A DNA stretch of 64,000 bases from HGM13233 sp900762805. Its GTDB lineage: Bacteria; Bacillota; Clostridia; Oscillospirales; Ruminococcaceae. The DNA is taken from contig CALKMA010000034.1 in NCBI GenBank assembly GCA_937993755.1, positions 19,383 to 83,382 on the forward strand. Reading direction: 5' to 3'. The notes under the pieces were generated by a model, which was given only the letters and a program-made list of their open reading frames with translations, did not search any database and was not told where the DNA came from. The position numbers were made by a program, and so were the translations under genes. This document shows positions 8,792 to 17,574 of this stretch, piece after piece; within the stretch, counting starts at the first letter, position 1; every line of letters begins with the position of its first letter.

Positions 8792-9232
8792 ATGGAAGAC
8801 AGCATGGCTGAACAGCTCATCAATAACCGCGCCGAGCTGCTGCGCCTGACCTTTGACCGGCAGGTGCTGGCGTTGGCGCAGGGCGAGTCCCGCCTGCTGA
8901 CCTACCTGGCGCGCGCAGGCGACAGCCGCCCCGGTCCCGGCGACATCAGCCGGGACATCGGTGTCAGTACGGCGCGGGTGGCGGCGCTGCTGCATGGGCT
9001 GGAGCAAAAGGCGCTGGCCCGCCGCATCCCCGATGCCGGAGACGGCCGCCGTGAAACGGTCGAGCTGACCGAAAAGGGCCGCGCCGCCGTCGGTATCCTG
9101 CGCCAGCAGGCACAGCGGCTGGCCGCCACACTGCTGGAGGCGGTCGGGCCGGAGGCCGCCGGCGAATATCTGCGCATCCAGCAGAAAATGATAGCCTTTT
9201 TGAAAGAAGAAAGGAGACGAATGCTTGAATAA
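8792..9232 (+). CDS. MarR-family transcriptional regulator
   Basis: An in-frame ATG at 8774 lies at the end of the operator; the ATG at 8792, eight bases after AAGGGG, is the better start and gives 146 residues. The winged helix has the recognition region ISRDIGVSTARVAALLHGLE and the wing with DAGDGRRETVELTEKG, diagnostic of MarR proteins. It is first in an operon with the DUF1538 membrane protein and a PII-like protein, and its stop overlaps the next start. It probably represses the operon through the palindrome at 8754-8772. The ligand is unknown. Confidence 0.88.
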   Translation: MEDSMAEQLINNRAELLRLTFDRQVLALAQGESRLLTYLARAGDSRPGPGDISRDIGVSTARVAALLHGLEQKALARRIPDAGDGRRETVELTEKGRAAVGILRQQAQRLAATLLEAVGPEAAGEYLRIQQKMIAFLKEERRRMLE

Positions 9233-10748
9233 GACCCAGATCCATACGGCAGTGGCCGAAAAGATGCGCGAATCTGTCGTTTCGGTGCTGCCCATCCTGA
9301 TCATTGTGCTGGTGCTGTGCTTTACCGTCACGCCTGTCTCGAACGACCTGCTGCTCGGCTTTCTGATCGGTGCCGTGCTGGTCATCGCCGGCATGGGGCT
9401 GTTTTCGCTGGGCGCCGAGCTGTCGATGACTCCTATCGGCAGCCGCATCGGAACGGCGCTCACCAGGACCCGCAACCTTCCGCTTATCCTCATCGTCAGC
9501 TTTGCGCTGGGCTTTGCCGTCACAGTGGCCGAGCCTGATCTGCAGGTGCTGGCCGAGACGGTGCCTCACATCAAGGGCACTGTGCTGTTGGTGACGGTCG
9601 GCGTCGGCGTCGGCTTTTTCCTGTCAGTCTGTATGCTGCGCATCCTGACCGGCGTGCGGCTGCGCTGGCTGCTTATCGCCTTTTATGCCGTTGTATTTGC
9701 GCTGGCCGCCCGCACCGCGCCCGACTTCCTCGGCGTTGCCTTTGACGCCGGCGGCGTCACGACCGGACCTATGACGGTGCCCTTTATTCTGGCGCTTGGC
9801 GTCGGCGTTTCCAATACCCGAAGCGATGACCGTGCCGAGGCCGACAGCTTCGGTCTGGTGGCGCTCTGCTCGATCGGCCCCATTCTGGCCGTGCTGCTGC
9901 TGGGCTTTTTCTATCAGGGCGAGAGCGGAACGGTGACGCAGGTGCTGCCTACCTACCGGAATACGGCTGAGCTCGGCCGGGGGTATCTTGCCGGACTCTG
10001 GCAGTATGCCCGCGAGATGGCCGTCGCGCTGCTTCCCATCATTGCGATTTTCTTTGTCTTTCAGATTTTCATGCTGCGCCTGTCGCGCCGCAGTCTGGCG
10101 CGCATCTGCTTCGGCATTTTATATACGTATCTTGGCCTCGTGCTGTTCCTGACCGGCGTCAACGTCGGCTTCTCGGCCCTTGGCTCGGTGCTGGGCGCTG
10201 CGCTGGCCGTCGGGTGGAAAAAGGTGCTGCTGGTGCCGCTCTCGATGCTGTTGGGCTGGTTCATTATCTCGGCCGAGCCGGCTGTTGCCGTGCTGGAAAA
10301 GCAGATTGAGGAGGTCAGCGCCGGCGCCATCCCCGGCAAGGCCATCAAGCGCAGCCTGTCGATCGCCATCGCGCTGGCCATGGGCCTTTCGATGCTGCGG
10401 GTGCTGACGGGGCTGTCGATCCTGTGGTTCATGGTGCCGGGTTATCTGCTGGCGCTCATCCTGTCGTTCTTTGTGCCGGATATCTACACCGCCATTGCGT
10501 TTGATTCGGGCGGCGTCGCCTCCGGCCCCATGACGGCCACCTTTATGCTGCAGTTCATGATCGGAGCCAGCACCACGCTCGGCGGCAACCCGCTGAGCGA
10601 CGCCTTCGGCATCGTCGCCATGGTGGCCATGATGCCGCTCATCTCGATCCAGCTGGTCGGCGTCATCTACGGCCGCCGCAAGGCCGGCGTTGAGGCCGAG
10701 CGCTATGAGGACGACGCCATCATCGAACTCTGGGAGGACGCCGCATGA
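9225..10748 (+). CDS. DUF1538 family membrane protein with internal duplication
   Basis: The start is a TTG at 9225, seven bases after AGGAG and overlapping the MarR stop. The 507-residue product is almost entirely membrane segments. It consists of two related halves: FDAGGVTTGPMT at about 173-184 is echoed by FDSGGVASGPMT at about 425-436, and AEPDLQVL by AEPAVAVL. This fits DUF1538, a conserved integral membrane family of unknown function, presumably a transporter with inverted or tandem halves. The next gene, a PII-like regulator, overlaps it by four bases and probably controls its activity. Nothing shows the substrate. Confidence 0.85.
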   Translation: MNKTQIHTAVAEKMRESVVSVLPILIIVLVLCFTVTPVSNDLLLGFLIGAVLVIAGMGLFSLGAELSMTPIGSRIGTALTRTRNLPLILIVSFALGFAVTVAEPDLQVLAETVPHIKGTVLLVTVGVGVGFFLSVCMLRILTGVRLRWLLIAFYAVVFALAARTAPDFLGVAFDAGGVTTGPMTVPFILALGVGVSNTRSDDRAEADSFGLVALCSIGPILAVLLLGFFYQGESGTVTQVLPTYRNTAELGRGYLAGLWQYAREMAVALLPIIAIFFVFQIFMLRLSRRSLARICFGILYTYLGLVLFLTGVNVGFSALGSVLGAALAVGWKKVLLVPLSMLLGWFIISAEPAVAVLEKQIEEVSAGAIPGKAIKRSLSIAIALAMGLSMLRVLTGLSILWFMVPGYLLALILSFFVPDIYTAIAFDSGGVASGPMTATFMLQFMIGASTTLGGNPLSDAFGIVAMVAMMPLISIQLVGVIYGRRKAGVEAERYEDDAIIELWEDAA

Positions 10749-11407
10749 ATATTCTGATCGCCATCGTCAAGCCCGAAGCGCTGCCGGTCGCCGACGCGCT
10801 GTGCGCCGAGCTGGCGCTGCCCATGTCCATTGATTTCCGCGCCCGCGGCACGGCTGTGCAGAGCATGCTCGACCTGCTGGGCATCGAAAGCACGGAGCGC
10901 CGCATGGTGCTGGCCGTCGGCAGTGCTGAAAAAATATCGCAGCTCATCGGCCTGCTGCGCCGCAGGCTCTATCTCGGCGTGCCGGGTCACGGCATTGCCG
11001 TTGCCTGTCCCATCAAAGCCATCGGAGGAGGAAAGACCATGGAATATCTGAACGGAAGCAAGCAGCCGGAAAAGAAGACCCCCGGCATCAATTACGCTTA
11101 TGAGCTGCTCATCGCCATCGCCAACGAGGGGCGCACCGATATGGTAATGAACGCGGCGCGCGCGGTAGGCGCGGCGGGCGGCACGGTGCTGCACGGAAAG
11201 GGCACCGGCTCCAGGGAGACCGAGAAGTTTCTCAATGTCTCGATAGCCGAGGAAAAGGAGGTCATCCTCATCGTCTCGCCGGCCGACCGCAAGGCCGATA
11301 TCATGCGCGCCATCGTGCAGAAGGCCGGCCCCGGCTCGGAGGCGGGCGCCATTGTCTTTTCGCTGCCGGTGAGCGAGGTGGCCGGCTTTGGGCTGTTCGA
11401 GGAATAG
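10745..11407 (+). CDS. PII-like regulatory protein, two domains
   Basis: This 220-residue protein overlaps the DUF1538 stop (ATGA). It is about twice the length of GlnB and contains two PII-like ferredoxin-fold units. The first spans roughly residues 1-85 (MNILIAIVKPE opening). The second spans about 110-220, with NYAYELLIAIANEGRTDMVM and the GGTVLHGKGTG segment that occupies the place of the T-loop region. PII proteins bind nucleotides or small effectors and gate transporters or enzymes. Tight coupling to the DUF1538 gene suggests it regulates that membrane protein. It is not GlnB itself; the conserved uridylylation Tyr context is absent. Confidence 0.82.
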   Translation: MNILIAIVKPEALPVADALCAELALPMSIDFRARGTAVQSMLDLLGIESTERRMVLAVGSAEKISQLIGLLRRRLYLGVPGHGIAVACPIKAIGGGKTMEYLNGSKQPEKKTPGINYAYELLIAIANEGRTDMVMNAARAVGAAGGTVLHGKGTGSRETEKFLNVSIAEEKEVILIVSPADRKADIMRAIVQKAGPGSEAGAIVFSLPVSEVAGFGLFEE

Positions 11408-11529
11408 CCGGGCGCGCACCGCTGCCGGCGGCAGACGCTTTCGCGGCCGCGGGAGACCAAGGGGCTGTGCCCCGGCCGCGGCGGCATTTTAGCCGGCTCT
11501 GCGGCCGCAAGGCGCCGGAGAGAAAATAA

Positions 11530-11557
11530 AAGAGGGCAGGCGGCCGCCTGCCCTCTT
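11530..11557. terminator. Terminator hairpin between convergent genes
   Basis: AGAGGGCAGGCGG pairs perfectly with CCGCCTGCCCTCT (11531-11556). A long stem with no loop and flanking A and T, usable from both sides. Confidence 0.75.
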
Positions 11558-11599
11558 CTGTCGTATTCTGCTGTCCGGCGTTTTTTACCGCTCCGGCCG

Positions 11600-12817
11600 T
11601 TACTTCAGCACGGCGCGGTGGAACACCTTTTTGCCTTTGCGGAGCTTGACGCCCCTTTGCAGCGCCTCCGGGGTGACGACGGCATCGACGGATGCGACCT
11701 TTTCCCCGTCAAGCGCCACGCCGCCCTGCTGGATGAGGCGCCTTGCCTCGCCCTTGCTGGACGCAAGGCCGCAGCGGGTCATCAGGTCCAGAATGCCGAT
11801 GCCGCCGGCCGGCACGTCGTCAAGGACGGTGGTCGGCATATTGGCGTCGTCGCCCTCGCCCGAAAACAGCGCGCGCGCCGCCTCCCGTGCCCGGTCAGCC
11901 GTCTCCGGGCCGTGTACCATCGCGGTCAGCTCGTGCGCCAGCAGCTCTTTCTTTTCGTTGATGCGGCCGCCGTCCCAATGCTCGATCTCCTCGATCTGCT
12001 CAATGGGGATAAAGGTCAGCATGCGGATGCACTTCATGACATCGGCGTCGTCGATATTGCGCCAGTACTGGAAGAAATCAAAGGGGCTGGTCTTGTTGGG
12101 GTCGAGCCAGACGGCGTTGCCGGCTGTCTTGCCCATCTTGTGGCCCTGCGCGTCGGTCAGCAGCGTAATGGTCATGGCGTAGGCATCCTTGCCCAGCTTG
12201 CGGCGGATCAGCTCGGTGCCGCCCAGCATGTTGCTCCACTGATCGTCGCCGCCGAACTGCATCTGGCAGCCGTGGTGCTGGAACAGATAGTAGAAGTCGT
12301 AGGACTGCATGATCATGTAGTTGAATTCCAGGAAGCTCAGCCCCTTCTCCATGCGCTGCTTGTAGCATTCGGCGCGCAGCATATTGTTGACCGAGAAGCA
12401 GGCTCCCACCTCGCGCAGCAGCTCGACATAGTTGAGCTTGAGCAGCCAGTCGGCGTTGTTGAGCATCTGCGCCCTGCCCTCGCCGAACTCGATGAAGCGC
12501 TCCATCTGCTTTTTGAAGCAGGCGGCGTTGTGGTCGATGTCCTCGCGCGTCAGCATCCGGCGCATATCGGTGCGGCCCGACGGGTCGCCGATCATGGTGG
12601 TGCCGCCGCCGATGAGGGCGATGGGCCGGTTGCCGGCCAGCTGAAGCCGCTTCATAAGCGTCAGCGCCATGAAATGGCCGGCCGTCAGGCTGTCGGCCGT
12701 GCAGTCGAAGCCGATATAAAAGGTGGCCTGACCGGCGTTGACCATCTCGCGGATGGCCTCCTCGTTGGTGACCTGCGCCAGCAGGCCGCGGGCCTTGAGT
12801 TCCTCGTAGATCTGCAT
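11600..12817 (-). CDS. tyrS: Tyrosyl-tRNA synthetase
   Basis: The start at 12817 follows AGGAGG; the frame continues upstream through the T-box leader without a start signal. The product is 405 residues, the usual TyrRS length. It shows the class I HIGH-type site as AGHF (46-49), the tyrosine pocket around FYIGFDCTADSL, the KMSKS loop as KMGKT (227-231) and a C-terminal S4 RNA-binding domain (about 340-405). It charges tRNA-Tyr in the cytoplasm. It is preceded by a T-box leader with a UAC (Tyr) specifier, so expression should rise when tRNA-Tyr is uncharged. Confidence 0.96.
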   Translation of the reverse strand: MQIYEELKARGLLAQVTNEEAIREMVNAGQATFYIGFDCTADSLTAGHFMALTLMKRLQLAGNRPIALIGGGTTMIGDPSGRTDMRRMLTREDIDHNAACFKKQMERFIEFGEGRAQMLNNADWLLKLNYVELLREVGACFSVNNMLRAECYKQRMEKGLSFLEFNYMIMQSYDFYYLFQHHGCQMQFGGDDQWSNMLGGTELIRRKLGKDAYAMTITLLTDAQGHKMGKTAGNAVWLDPNKTSPFDFFQYWRNIDDADVMKCIRMLTFIPIEQIEEIEHWDGGRINEKKELLAHELTAMVHGPETADRAREAARALFSGEGDDANMPTTVLDDVPAGGIGILDLMTRCGLASSKGEARRLIQQGGVALDGEKVASVDAVVTPEALQRGVKLRKGKKVFHRAVLK

Positions 12818-12883
12818 ATCCTTTTCCTCCTGTTTTTGCCGGCAGCTGCCGGAAGATGGGCGGCGCGCGCCGCCGGGGCAAAC

Positions 12884-13149
12884 AAAACGCCCCCTGCCCC
12901 ATGGGGGACAGAGGGCGGCAGATGACCGCGGTACCACCTCTGGTTCGGGCGCCCCTCGCGGGACGGCCCCTCGGCGGGTGCCAGGCACCCGGCGCGCTGT
13001 TTCGGGCGCACCCGGCACGCCCTACTGATCACTGTTCAGGCGGCAGCTCAGGAAGGTATTCGCAGCGGAGGGCTTTGCACCCTTTCACCGGCCGGGCGCT
13101 CTCTGAAAAGCCTTTGTACGCGCTACTTGGTTCCGTCAACGCTTTGTCT
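12884..13149 (-). promoter_or_regulatory. Tyrosine T-box riboswitch leader
   Basis: On the - strand the leader shows AGAGAG, then GGTGAAAGGGTG, then the specifier region GCGAATACCTTCC with TAC (Tyr codon, 13056-13058). The conserved T-box GAGGTGGTACCGCGG follows (about 12928-12942), and then a 13-bp terminator stem (12888-12917) followed by TTTTG. Uncharged tRNA-Tyr should stabilise the antiterminator. The TAC specifier agrees with the tyrS gene downstream. Confidence 0.92.
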
Positions 13150-13155
13150 GCCGGT

Positions 13156-13184
13156 ATTTTAACACGGGAGCGGCGAAAAAGCAA
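13156..13184 (-). promoter_or_regulatory. tyrS promoter
   Basis: On the - strand TTGCTT (13179-13184) and TAAAAT (13156-13161) are 17 bp apart, placing the transcript start just upstream of the T-box stem I. Confidence 0.6.
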
Positions 13185-13308
13185 GAGGGGCGGGCACATA
13201 TCGGCATAGAGGGCGGCGCCTGCACTGTCTGCGGCGGTCTGATGCTCGGCGCGGCGGCTGTCAGCAGAAGGAAAGAACGCAACAGATAACAGAAAGCTCT
13301 TAATATGC

Positions 13309-13341
13309 AAAGGCGGCTGCCGGGAACGGCAGCCGCCTTTT
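13309..13341. terminator. Terminator hairpin
   Basis: AAAGGCGGCTGCCG and CGGCAGCCGCCTTTT form a 14-bp stem with a GGAA loop. It lies past the end of the - strand Nudix gene and can end that operon. Confidence 0.75.
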
Positions 13342-13474
13342 ACATGGTATTTTGCTCCTTCCGCTTTCGCGGAAAGAAGCGCGCCTTTCGTTTTGAAGAG
13401 AGGTAAGGCTTTGCGCATAAAGCCGAAAATCGATCTCCGTGATGCGTGAACCGCGCCCGCCGTGCTTCATCCGG

Positions 13475-14044
13475 CTATTTTCCGGCCGCCCGCAGCTTGG
13501 CGTTGAGCTTGCCGTAGATATGCTCGCGGAACCACGGCTCGTTGGAGGCTGCCGCCGCCTCGCCGATCGGGAACCAGCGCACGCCGCTGTTCTCGTCGGG
13601 CTTGGCGGTCAGTGTGTCGCCGGTGTCGGCCTCCAGCAGGTAGGTCACATTGAGATGCAGGTGGCTTGGCACATACTGCCCGTGCTTGATATGGCCGTCT
13701 ACCGTCAGCACCTCGATCGAGAAGATATCGCGGCTGACGGGGGCGACGTGCGTGACGCCGCTTTCCTCATGCACCTCGCGCAGGGCCACGGCCAGCAGAT
13801 CGGGGTCGCCGTCGGCATGGCCGCCCAGCCACGCCCACGAACGGAAGATGTTGTGATAGGCCATCAGCACCTGCGTGCGGCCGGCGTTGACCGTCCAGGC
13901 CGAGGCCGTCAGGTGGGCCGTCAGGTTGCTGCGCTCAAGGGCGTCGGGGCTGCGGCGCAGAAAGGCCAGCATGGCCTGCCGGTCGCGCGCCTCCTGCTCG
14001 CAGCAGGGGACATAGTGTTCAAGCTGTTCGATGATGCGCCGCAT
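13475..14044 (-). CDS. Nudix hydrolase
   Basis: This 189-residue protein starts eight bases after AGGAGG. The Nudix box is GHADGDPDLLAVALREVHEESGV in outline: the REVHEESGV core is intact, but the first Glu of the consensus is replaced by Pro. The family hydrolyses nucleoside diphosphates linked to another group. N-terminal helices with a Cys pair (PCCEQEARDR) precede the domain. It lies 12 bases after the EamA gene in the same operon. The changed first Glu is not the metal-binding one, so activity is plausible; the substrate is unknown. Confidence 0.85.
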   Translation of the reverse strand: MRRIIEQLEHYVPCCEQEARDRQAMLAFLRRSPDALERSNLTAHLTASAWTVNAGRTQVLMAYHNIFRSWAWLGGHADGDPDLLAVALREVHEESGVTHVAPVSRDIFSIEVLTVDGHIKHGQYVPSHLHLNVTYLLEADTGDTLTAKPDENSGVRWFPIGEAAAASNEPWFREHIYGKLNAKLRAAGK

Positions 14045-14056
14045 GGGGCCTCCTTA

Positions 14057-14968
14057 TCAGATATCAAGAATGCCGAGAATGATGACGCCGGCGATGACCA
14101 GCGCGATGGAGATATAGTGCTTGAACGACAGCTTTTCCTTGAGGAAGATGCGCCCCCAGATGACAGAGGCGACGCAGTAGGACGCGATGATAGGCGCCGA
14201 AAAGGCGACATGCTCGGTGTCGGCCAGCGCGGAGATGTAGAAGAACTGGCCGACCGTCTCAAAGACGGCGCCGGCGTACTTGGGCGCCTCCTGCCGGAGC
14301 AGCAGCTTCTGCTTTTTGATGAGCACGACATAGATAAAGCTGATCAGGCCGACGGCGAAAAAGGTCAGCTCATAGGCGACGTTGGCGCTGCCTTCGTCGA
14401 GCACCTCCAGCACACGCGAATCGGCAAAGGTGCCCAGCGCGTCGAGCAGGCAGTAGATGATGGGGATGGCGATGGCCAGCCAGCTTTTGGCATAGCGCCG
14501 GTTGGAGGCCTCCTGCCGGGCGGCGCGCAGCGCTTCATCCTCATGCGCCTCGGTGAAGCCCAGCGCAATGACGCCGACGCACACCAGCGCCACGGCGACC
14601 AGCGCCAGCGGGGGCAGCTCGTCGCTGATGCCGGTGGTGGCCAGTGTCAGAATGGCCACGATGGCGCCGGAGCTGTTGCAGATGGGCGACGAGATGGAAA
14701 GCTCGATGTAGCGCAGCCCGACATAGCCGATGGCCATTGACAGGATATAGAGCGCCGATACCGGCAGATAGGTCAGGATGATCCGGCCGTTGATTTCGAC
14801 ACCGCCGAATACGATCTCATACAGTGCGTGCGCCCCCATAACGAGGCCGACGGCCGTGACCATCTTGAGATGCGAGTAACGGTCGGCGCTGTCGGCGCAG
14901 CCGATTTTGGAAAACAGGTCGGAGCCGCTCCAGCAGAGCAGCGCGATGATGGCAAACCAGAACCACAT
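14057..14968 (-). CDS. EamA/DMT-family transporter
   Basis: 303 residues, with about ten membrane segments in two five-helix halves, as expected for drug/metabolite transporters. A hydrophilic stretch at about 135-160 (EAHEDEALRAARQEASNRR) separates the halves. Small-residue patterns such as SSPICNSSGAIVAILTL and SAPIIASYCVASVIWGRIFL mark the EamA repeats. It is the first gene of a two-gene - strand operon with the Nudix hydrolase. The substrate is not shown. Confidence 0.85.
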   Translation of the reverse strand: MWFWFAIIALLCWSGSDLFSKIGCADSADRYSHLKMVTAVGLVMGAHALYEIVFGGVEINGRIILTYLPVSALYILSMAIGYVGLRYIELSISSPICNSSGAIVAILTLATTGISDELPPLALVAVALVCVGVIALGFTEAHEDEALRAARQEASNRRYAKSWLAIAIPIIYCLLDALGTFADSRVLEVLDEGSANVAYELTFFAVGLISFIYVVLIKKQKLLLRQEAPKYAGAVFETVGQFFYISALADTEHVAFSAPIIASYCVASVIWGRIFLKEKLSFKHYISIALVIAGVIILGILDI

Positions 14969-15109
14969 AACGGAAGTATCCCTCTTGCTTGGATTTGTCT
15001 TTTGAGCCGCAGGGCCTTCCTTATTTTATCAGCCGCGCCGCTGTTTGGCAAGGGCATACGGCAGCACAAAGCGCGGCTTGTGAAAAAATCAGCAGACTGC
15101 GCGAAAAAA

Positions 15110-15152
15110 TGTTGCAATAACAACACTTTATCTGTTATGATTGTGGTATAGT
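15110..15152 (+). promoter_or_regulatory. Crp/Fnr-type site and promoter of the flavodiiron gene
   Basis: The palindrome TGTTG-CAATAA-CAACA is at 15110-15125 and TATAGT, a -10 box, at 15147-15152; the -35 position (CACTTT) is poor. With a start about seven bases after the -10 box, the palindrome is centred near -41.5, the standard activator position. The same palindrome stands between the Fe-S gene and the Crp/Fnr regulator at 52353-52368. Confidence 0.65.
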
Positions 15153-15207
15153 AAGGTTGCGCCGCTGTGCCGCCGCCATTTCATCAACAGAAAGGACACC
15201 ACCGCAC

Positions 15208-16998
15208 ATGAAGATCACCCAGGATATCCGCTATATCGGCGTCAATGACCACAAGGTCGATCTGTTTGAGGGGCAGTATCGTGTCCCCAACGGCATTTCC
15301 TACAATTCCTATGTTATTCTCGACGAGAAGGTCGCCGTGATGGACACGGTCGATCAGCATTTCACCCACGAATGGCTCGACAACCTGCAAAGGGAGCTGG
15401 GCGGCCGCCAGCCCGACTATCTGGTCATCCACCACATGGAGCCCGATCATTCGGCCAACGTCGCCCACTTTGCCGAGGTCTATCCCAACGCCACGCTGGT
15501 GGCCTCGGAAAAGGCCTTTGCCATGATGACGAACTTTTTCGGCACCGGGTATGAGGAGCGCCGTATCGTCGTCGGCGAGGGCGATACGCTGCCGCTCGGC
15601 CGCCACACCCTCACCTTTGTTACCGCGCCGATGGTGCACTGGCCGGAGGTCGTCGTTTCCTACGACAGCTGCGATAAGGTTCTCTTTTCGGCTGACGGCT
15701 TCGGCAAATTCGGCGCGCTCGACATTGAGGAGCCGTGGGACGACGAGGCCCGCCGCTACTATATCGGCATTGTCGGCAAGTACGGCGCGCAGGTGCAGGC
15801 GCTGCTCAAAAAGGCCGCCGCGCTTGATATCGCCATCATTTGCCCGCTGCACGGCCCGGTGCTGACCGAAAATCTTAGCCACTATATCGGCCGTTATCTG
15901 ACATGGTCGGGCTATCTGCCGGAGAGCGAGGGCGTCGTGCTGGCGTACACCTCGGTTTACGGCCACACCAGAAAGGCTGTCGAGCTGCTGGCCGAGATGC
16001 TGCGCGCCAAGGGCTGTCCCAAGGTCGTGGTGCATGATCTGGCCCGCTGCGACATGGCCGAGGCGGTGGCCGACGCCTTCCGCTACAGCAAGCTGGTGCT
16101 GGCCACGACCACCTACAACGCCGATATCTTCCCGTTCATGAAGCAGTTCATCAACCATCTGACCGAGCGGGGCTTCCGCAACCGCACCGTCGGTCTCATT
16201 GAGAACGGGTCATGGGCGCCGTTGGCCGCCCGTGTCATGACTGAAAAGCTGGCCGCCTGCAAAAATCTCAACTGGCTGAGCACGACCGTCAAAATCTTTT
16301 CGGCGCTGAACGATCAGAGCCGCCGGCAGCTTGAGGAGATGGCCGGCGAGCTGTGCCGCGATTACATCGCCCAGTCCAGCGAGCTGGCCGACAAGCATGA
16401 TATGTCGGCACTGTTCCGCATCGGCTATGGGCTGTATGTCGTTACCAGCAACGACGGCGGGCGCGACAATGGCCTTATTGTCAACACCGTCACGCAGGTG
16501 TCCGACAATCCCAACCGCATTGCCGTCAACATCAACAAGGCCAACTATTCGCACCATGTCATCAAGCAGACGGGGCTGCTCAACGTCAACTGCCTGTCGG
16601 TCGATGCGCCCTTCAAAGTGTTTGAGACGTTCGGCTTCCAGAGCGGCCGCAATGTCGATAAGTTTGCCGACTGCACCCCCATCCGCGCCGACAATGGGCT
16701 GGTCATCCTGCCCAAGTATATCAACGCCGCCATCTGCCTCAAGGTCGAGCGGTATGTCGATCTCGATACCCACGGGATGTTCATCTGTTCGGTCACCGAG
16801 GCGCGTGTCATGAGCGACCGCGAGACCATGACCTACACCTACTATCAGCAGCACGTCAAGCCCAAGCCCCAGACCGAGGGTAAAAAGGGCTTTGTCTGCA
16901 AGATCTGCGGCTATGTCTATGAGGGCGACGAGCTGCCGGAGGATTTCATCTGCCCGCTGTGCAAGCACGGCGCCGCCGATTTCGAGCCGATCGAGTAG
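15208..16998 (+). CDS. Flavodiiron protein fused to flavin reductase and rubredoxin
   Basis: The ATG at 15208 after AAAGGA gives 596 residues; the frame is open further upstream without a ribosome site. In order: an MBL-type diiron domain (1-250) with the HMEPDH motif at 76-81 and a later HGPVL; a flavodoxin domain (about 255-395, starting LAYTSVYGHTRKAVELL); a flavin-reductase-like domain (about 415-550); and a C-terminal rubredoxin with two CxxC pairs (CKICGY and CPLCKHG). Flavodiiron proteins reduce O2 or NO in anaerobes. The fused reductase and rubredoxin would feed electrons from NAD(P)H, making a self-sufficient detoxifier. A Crp/Fnr-type palindrome lies at its promoter. Confidence 0.92.
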   Translation: MKITQDIRYIGVNDHKVDLFEGQYRVPNGISYNSYVILDEKVAVMDTVDQHFTHEWLDNLQRELGGRQPDYLVIHHMEPDHSANVAHFAEVYPNATLVASEKAFAMMTNFFGTGYEERRIVVGEGDTLPLGRHTLTFVTAPMVHWPEVVVSYDSCDKVLFSADGFGKFGALDIEEPWDDEARRYYIGIVGKYGAQVQALLKKAAALDIAIICPLHGPVLTENLSHYIGRYLTWSGYLPESEGVVLAYTSVYGHTRKAVELLAEMLRAKGCPKVVVHDLARCDMAEAVADAFRYSKLVLATTTYNADIFPFMKQFINHLTERGFRNRTVGLIENGSWAPLAARVMTEKLAACKNLNWLSTTVKIFSALNDQSRRQLEEMAGELCRDYIAQSSELADKHDMSALFRIGYGLYVVTSNDGGRDNGLIVNTVTQVSDNPNRIAVNINKANYSHHVIKQTGLLNVNCLSVDAPFKVFETFGFQSGRNVDKFADCTPIRADNGLVILPKYINAAICLKVERYVDLDTHGMFICSVTEARVMSDRETMTYTYYQQHVKPKPQTEGKKGFVCKICGYVYEGDELPEDFICPLCKHGAADFEPIE

Positions 16999-17073
16999 CG
17001 GCAGCCGTTTATCGGGGCCAGTCCTTCGCCTGCCTGCGGCAGATCGGGGAGAGCCCGCCGAAGACCTGTGTGC

Positions 17074-17107
17074 AGAGAGGGACGCGCCGTATGGCGCGTC
17101 CCTCTCT
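17074..17107 (+). terminator. Terminator after the flavodiiron gene
   Basis: AGAGAGGGACGCGCC and GGCGCGTCCCTCTCT pair over 15 bp with a GTAT loop. Confidence 0.85.
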
Positions 17108-17207
17108 TGTTATGCTTTCCGGCGGCAAAGGGCCTGTGAGCAGCTGCCGTTTGGCCGGTTGGGACAGAAGCGCCCCGGTGAAATATCGAGCGACAGAAGG
17201 AACAGCC

Positions 17208-17236
17208 TTGCAAATATCCATTTTATATGGTATTCT
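17208..17236 (+). promoter_or_regulatory. Probable promoter of the flippase gene
   Basis: TTGCAA (17208-17213) and TATTCT (17231-17236) with 17 bp between. It would give a leader of about 330 bases before the TTG start at 17575. Confidence 0.5.
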
Positions 17237-17493
17237 TTTGTCAGAACATTCGTAAGGCTTAAAACGCGGGGCAACACCTGTGCCGGAGAATACGGCGGGT
17301 CTGCCGTGTCGCCTGCTGCGCGTGCGGGGAGGTCCGTGCCGGCTCATGCGCCTTCGCCTGCAGCCGCGCCGAATGTGCGGGCCGGCGGCAGGGTTCCCTG
17401 GCCGGTGCCGCCCGTCGGCGTGCCCTTTTGCGCCCGTCCGGGCGGGCTGCTGAAAAGCCGATACCTTTCGGAGATATAGTATTAATGAATTGC

Positions 17494-17525
17494 CCGGCCG
17501 GTCAGCGCCTTGCGGCCGGCTTTTT
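17494..17525 (+). terminator. Terminator-like hairpin in the flippase leader
   Basis: CCGGCCG (17494-17500) pairs with CGGCCGG (17513-17519), followed by CTTTTT, about 50 bases before the next start codon. It may act as an attenuator; no known riboswitch motif was recognised. Confidence 0.45.
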
Positions 17526-17574
17526 GGGGCCGCCGCGGATGCGCCGGCTAAAAATTCGCAAAGGATGTGACGTA

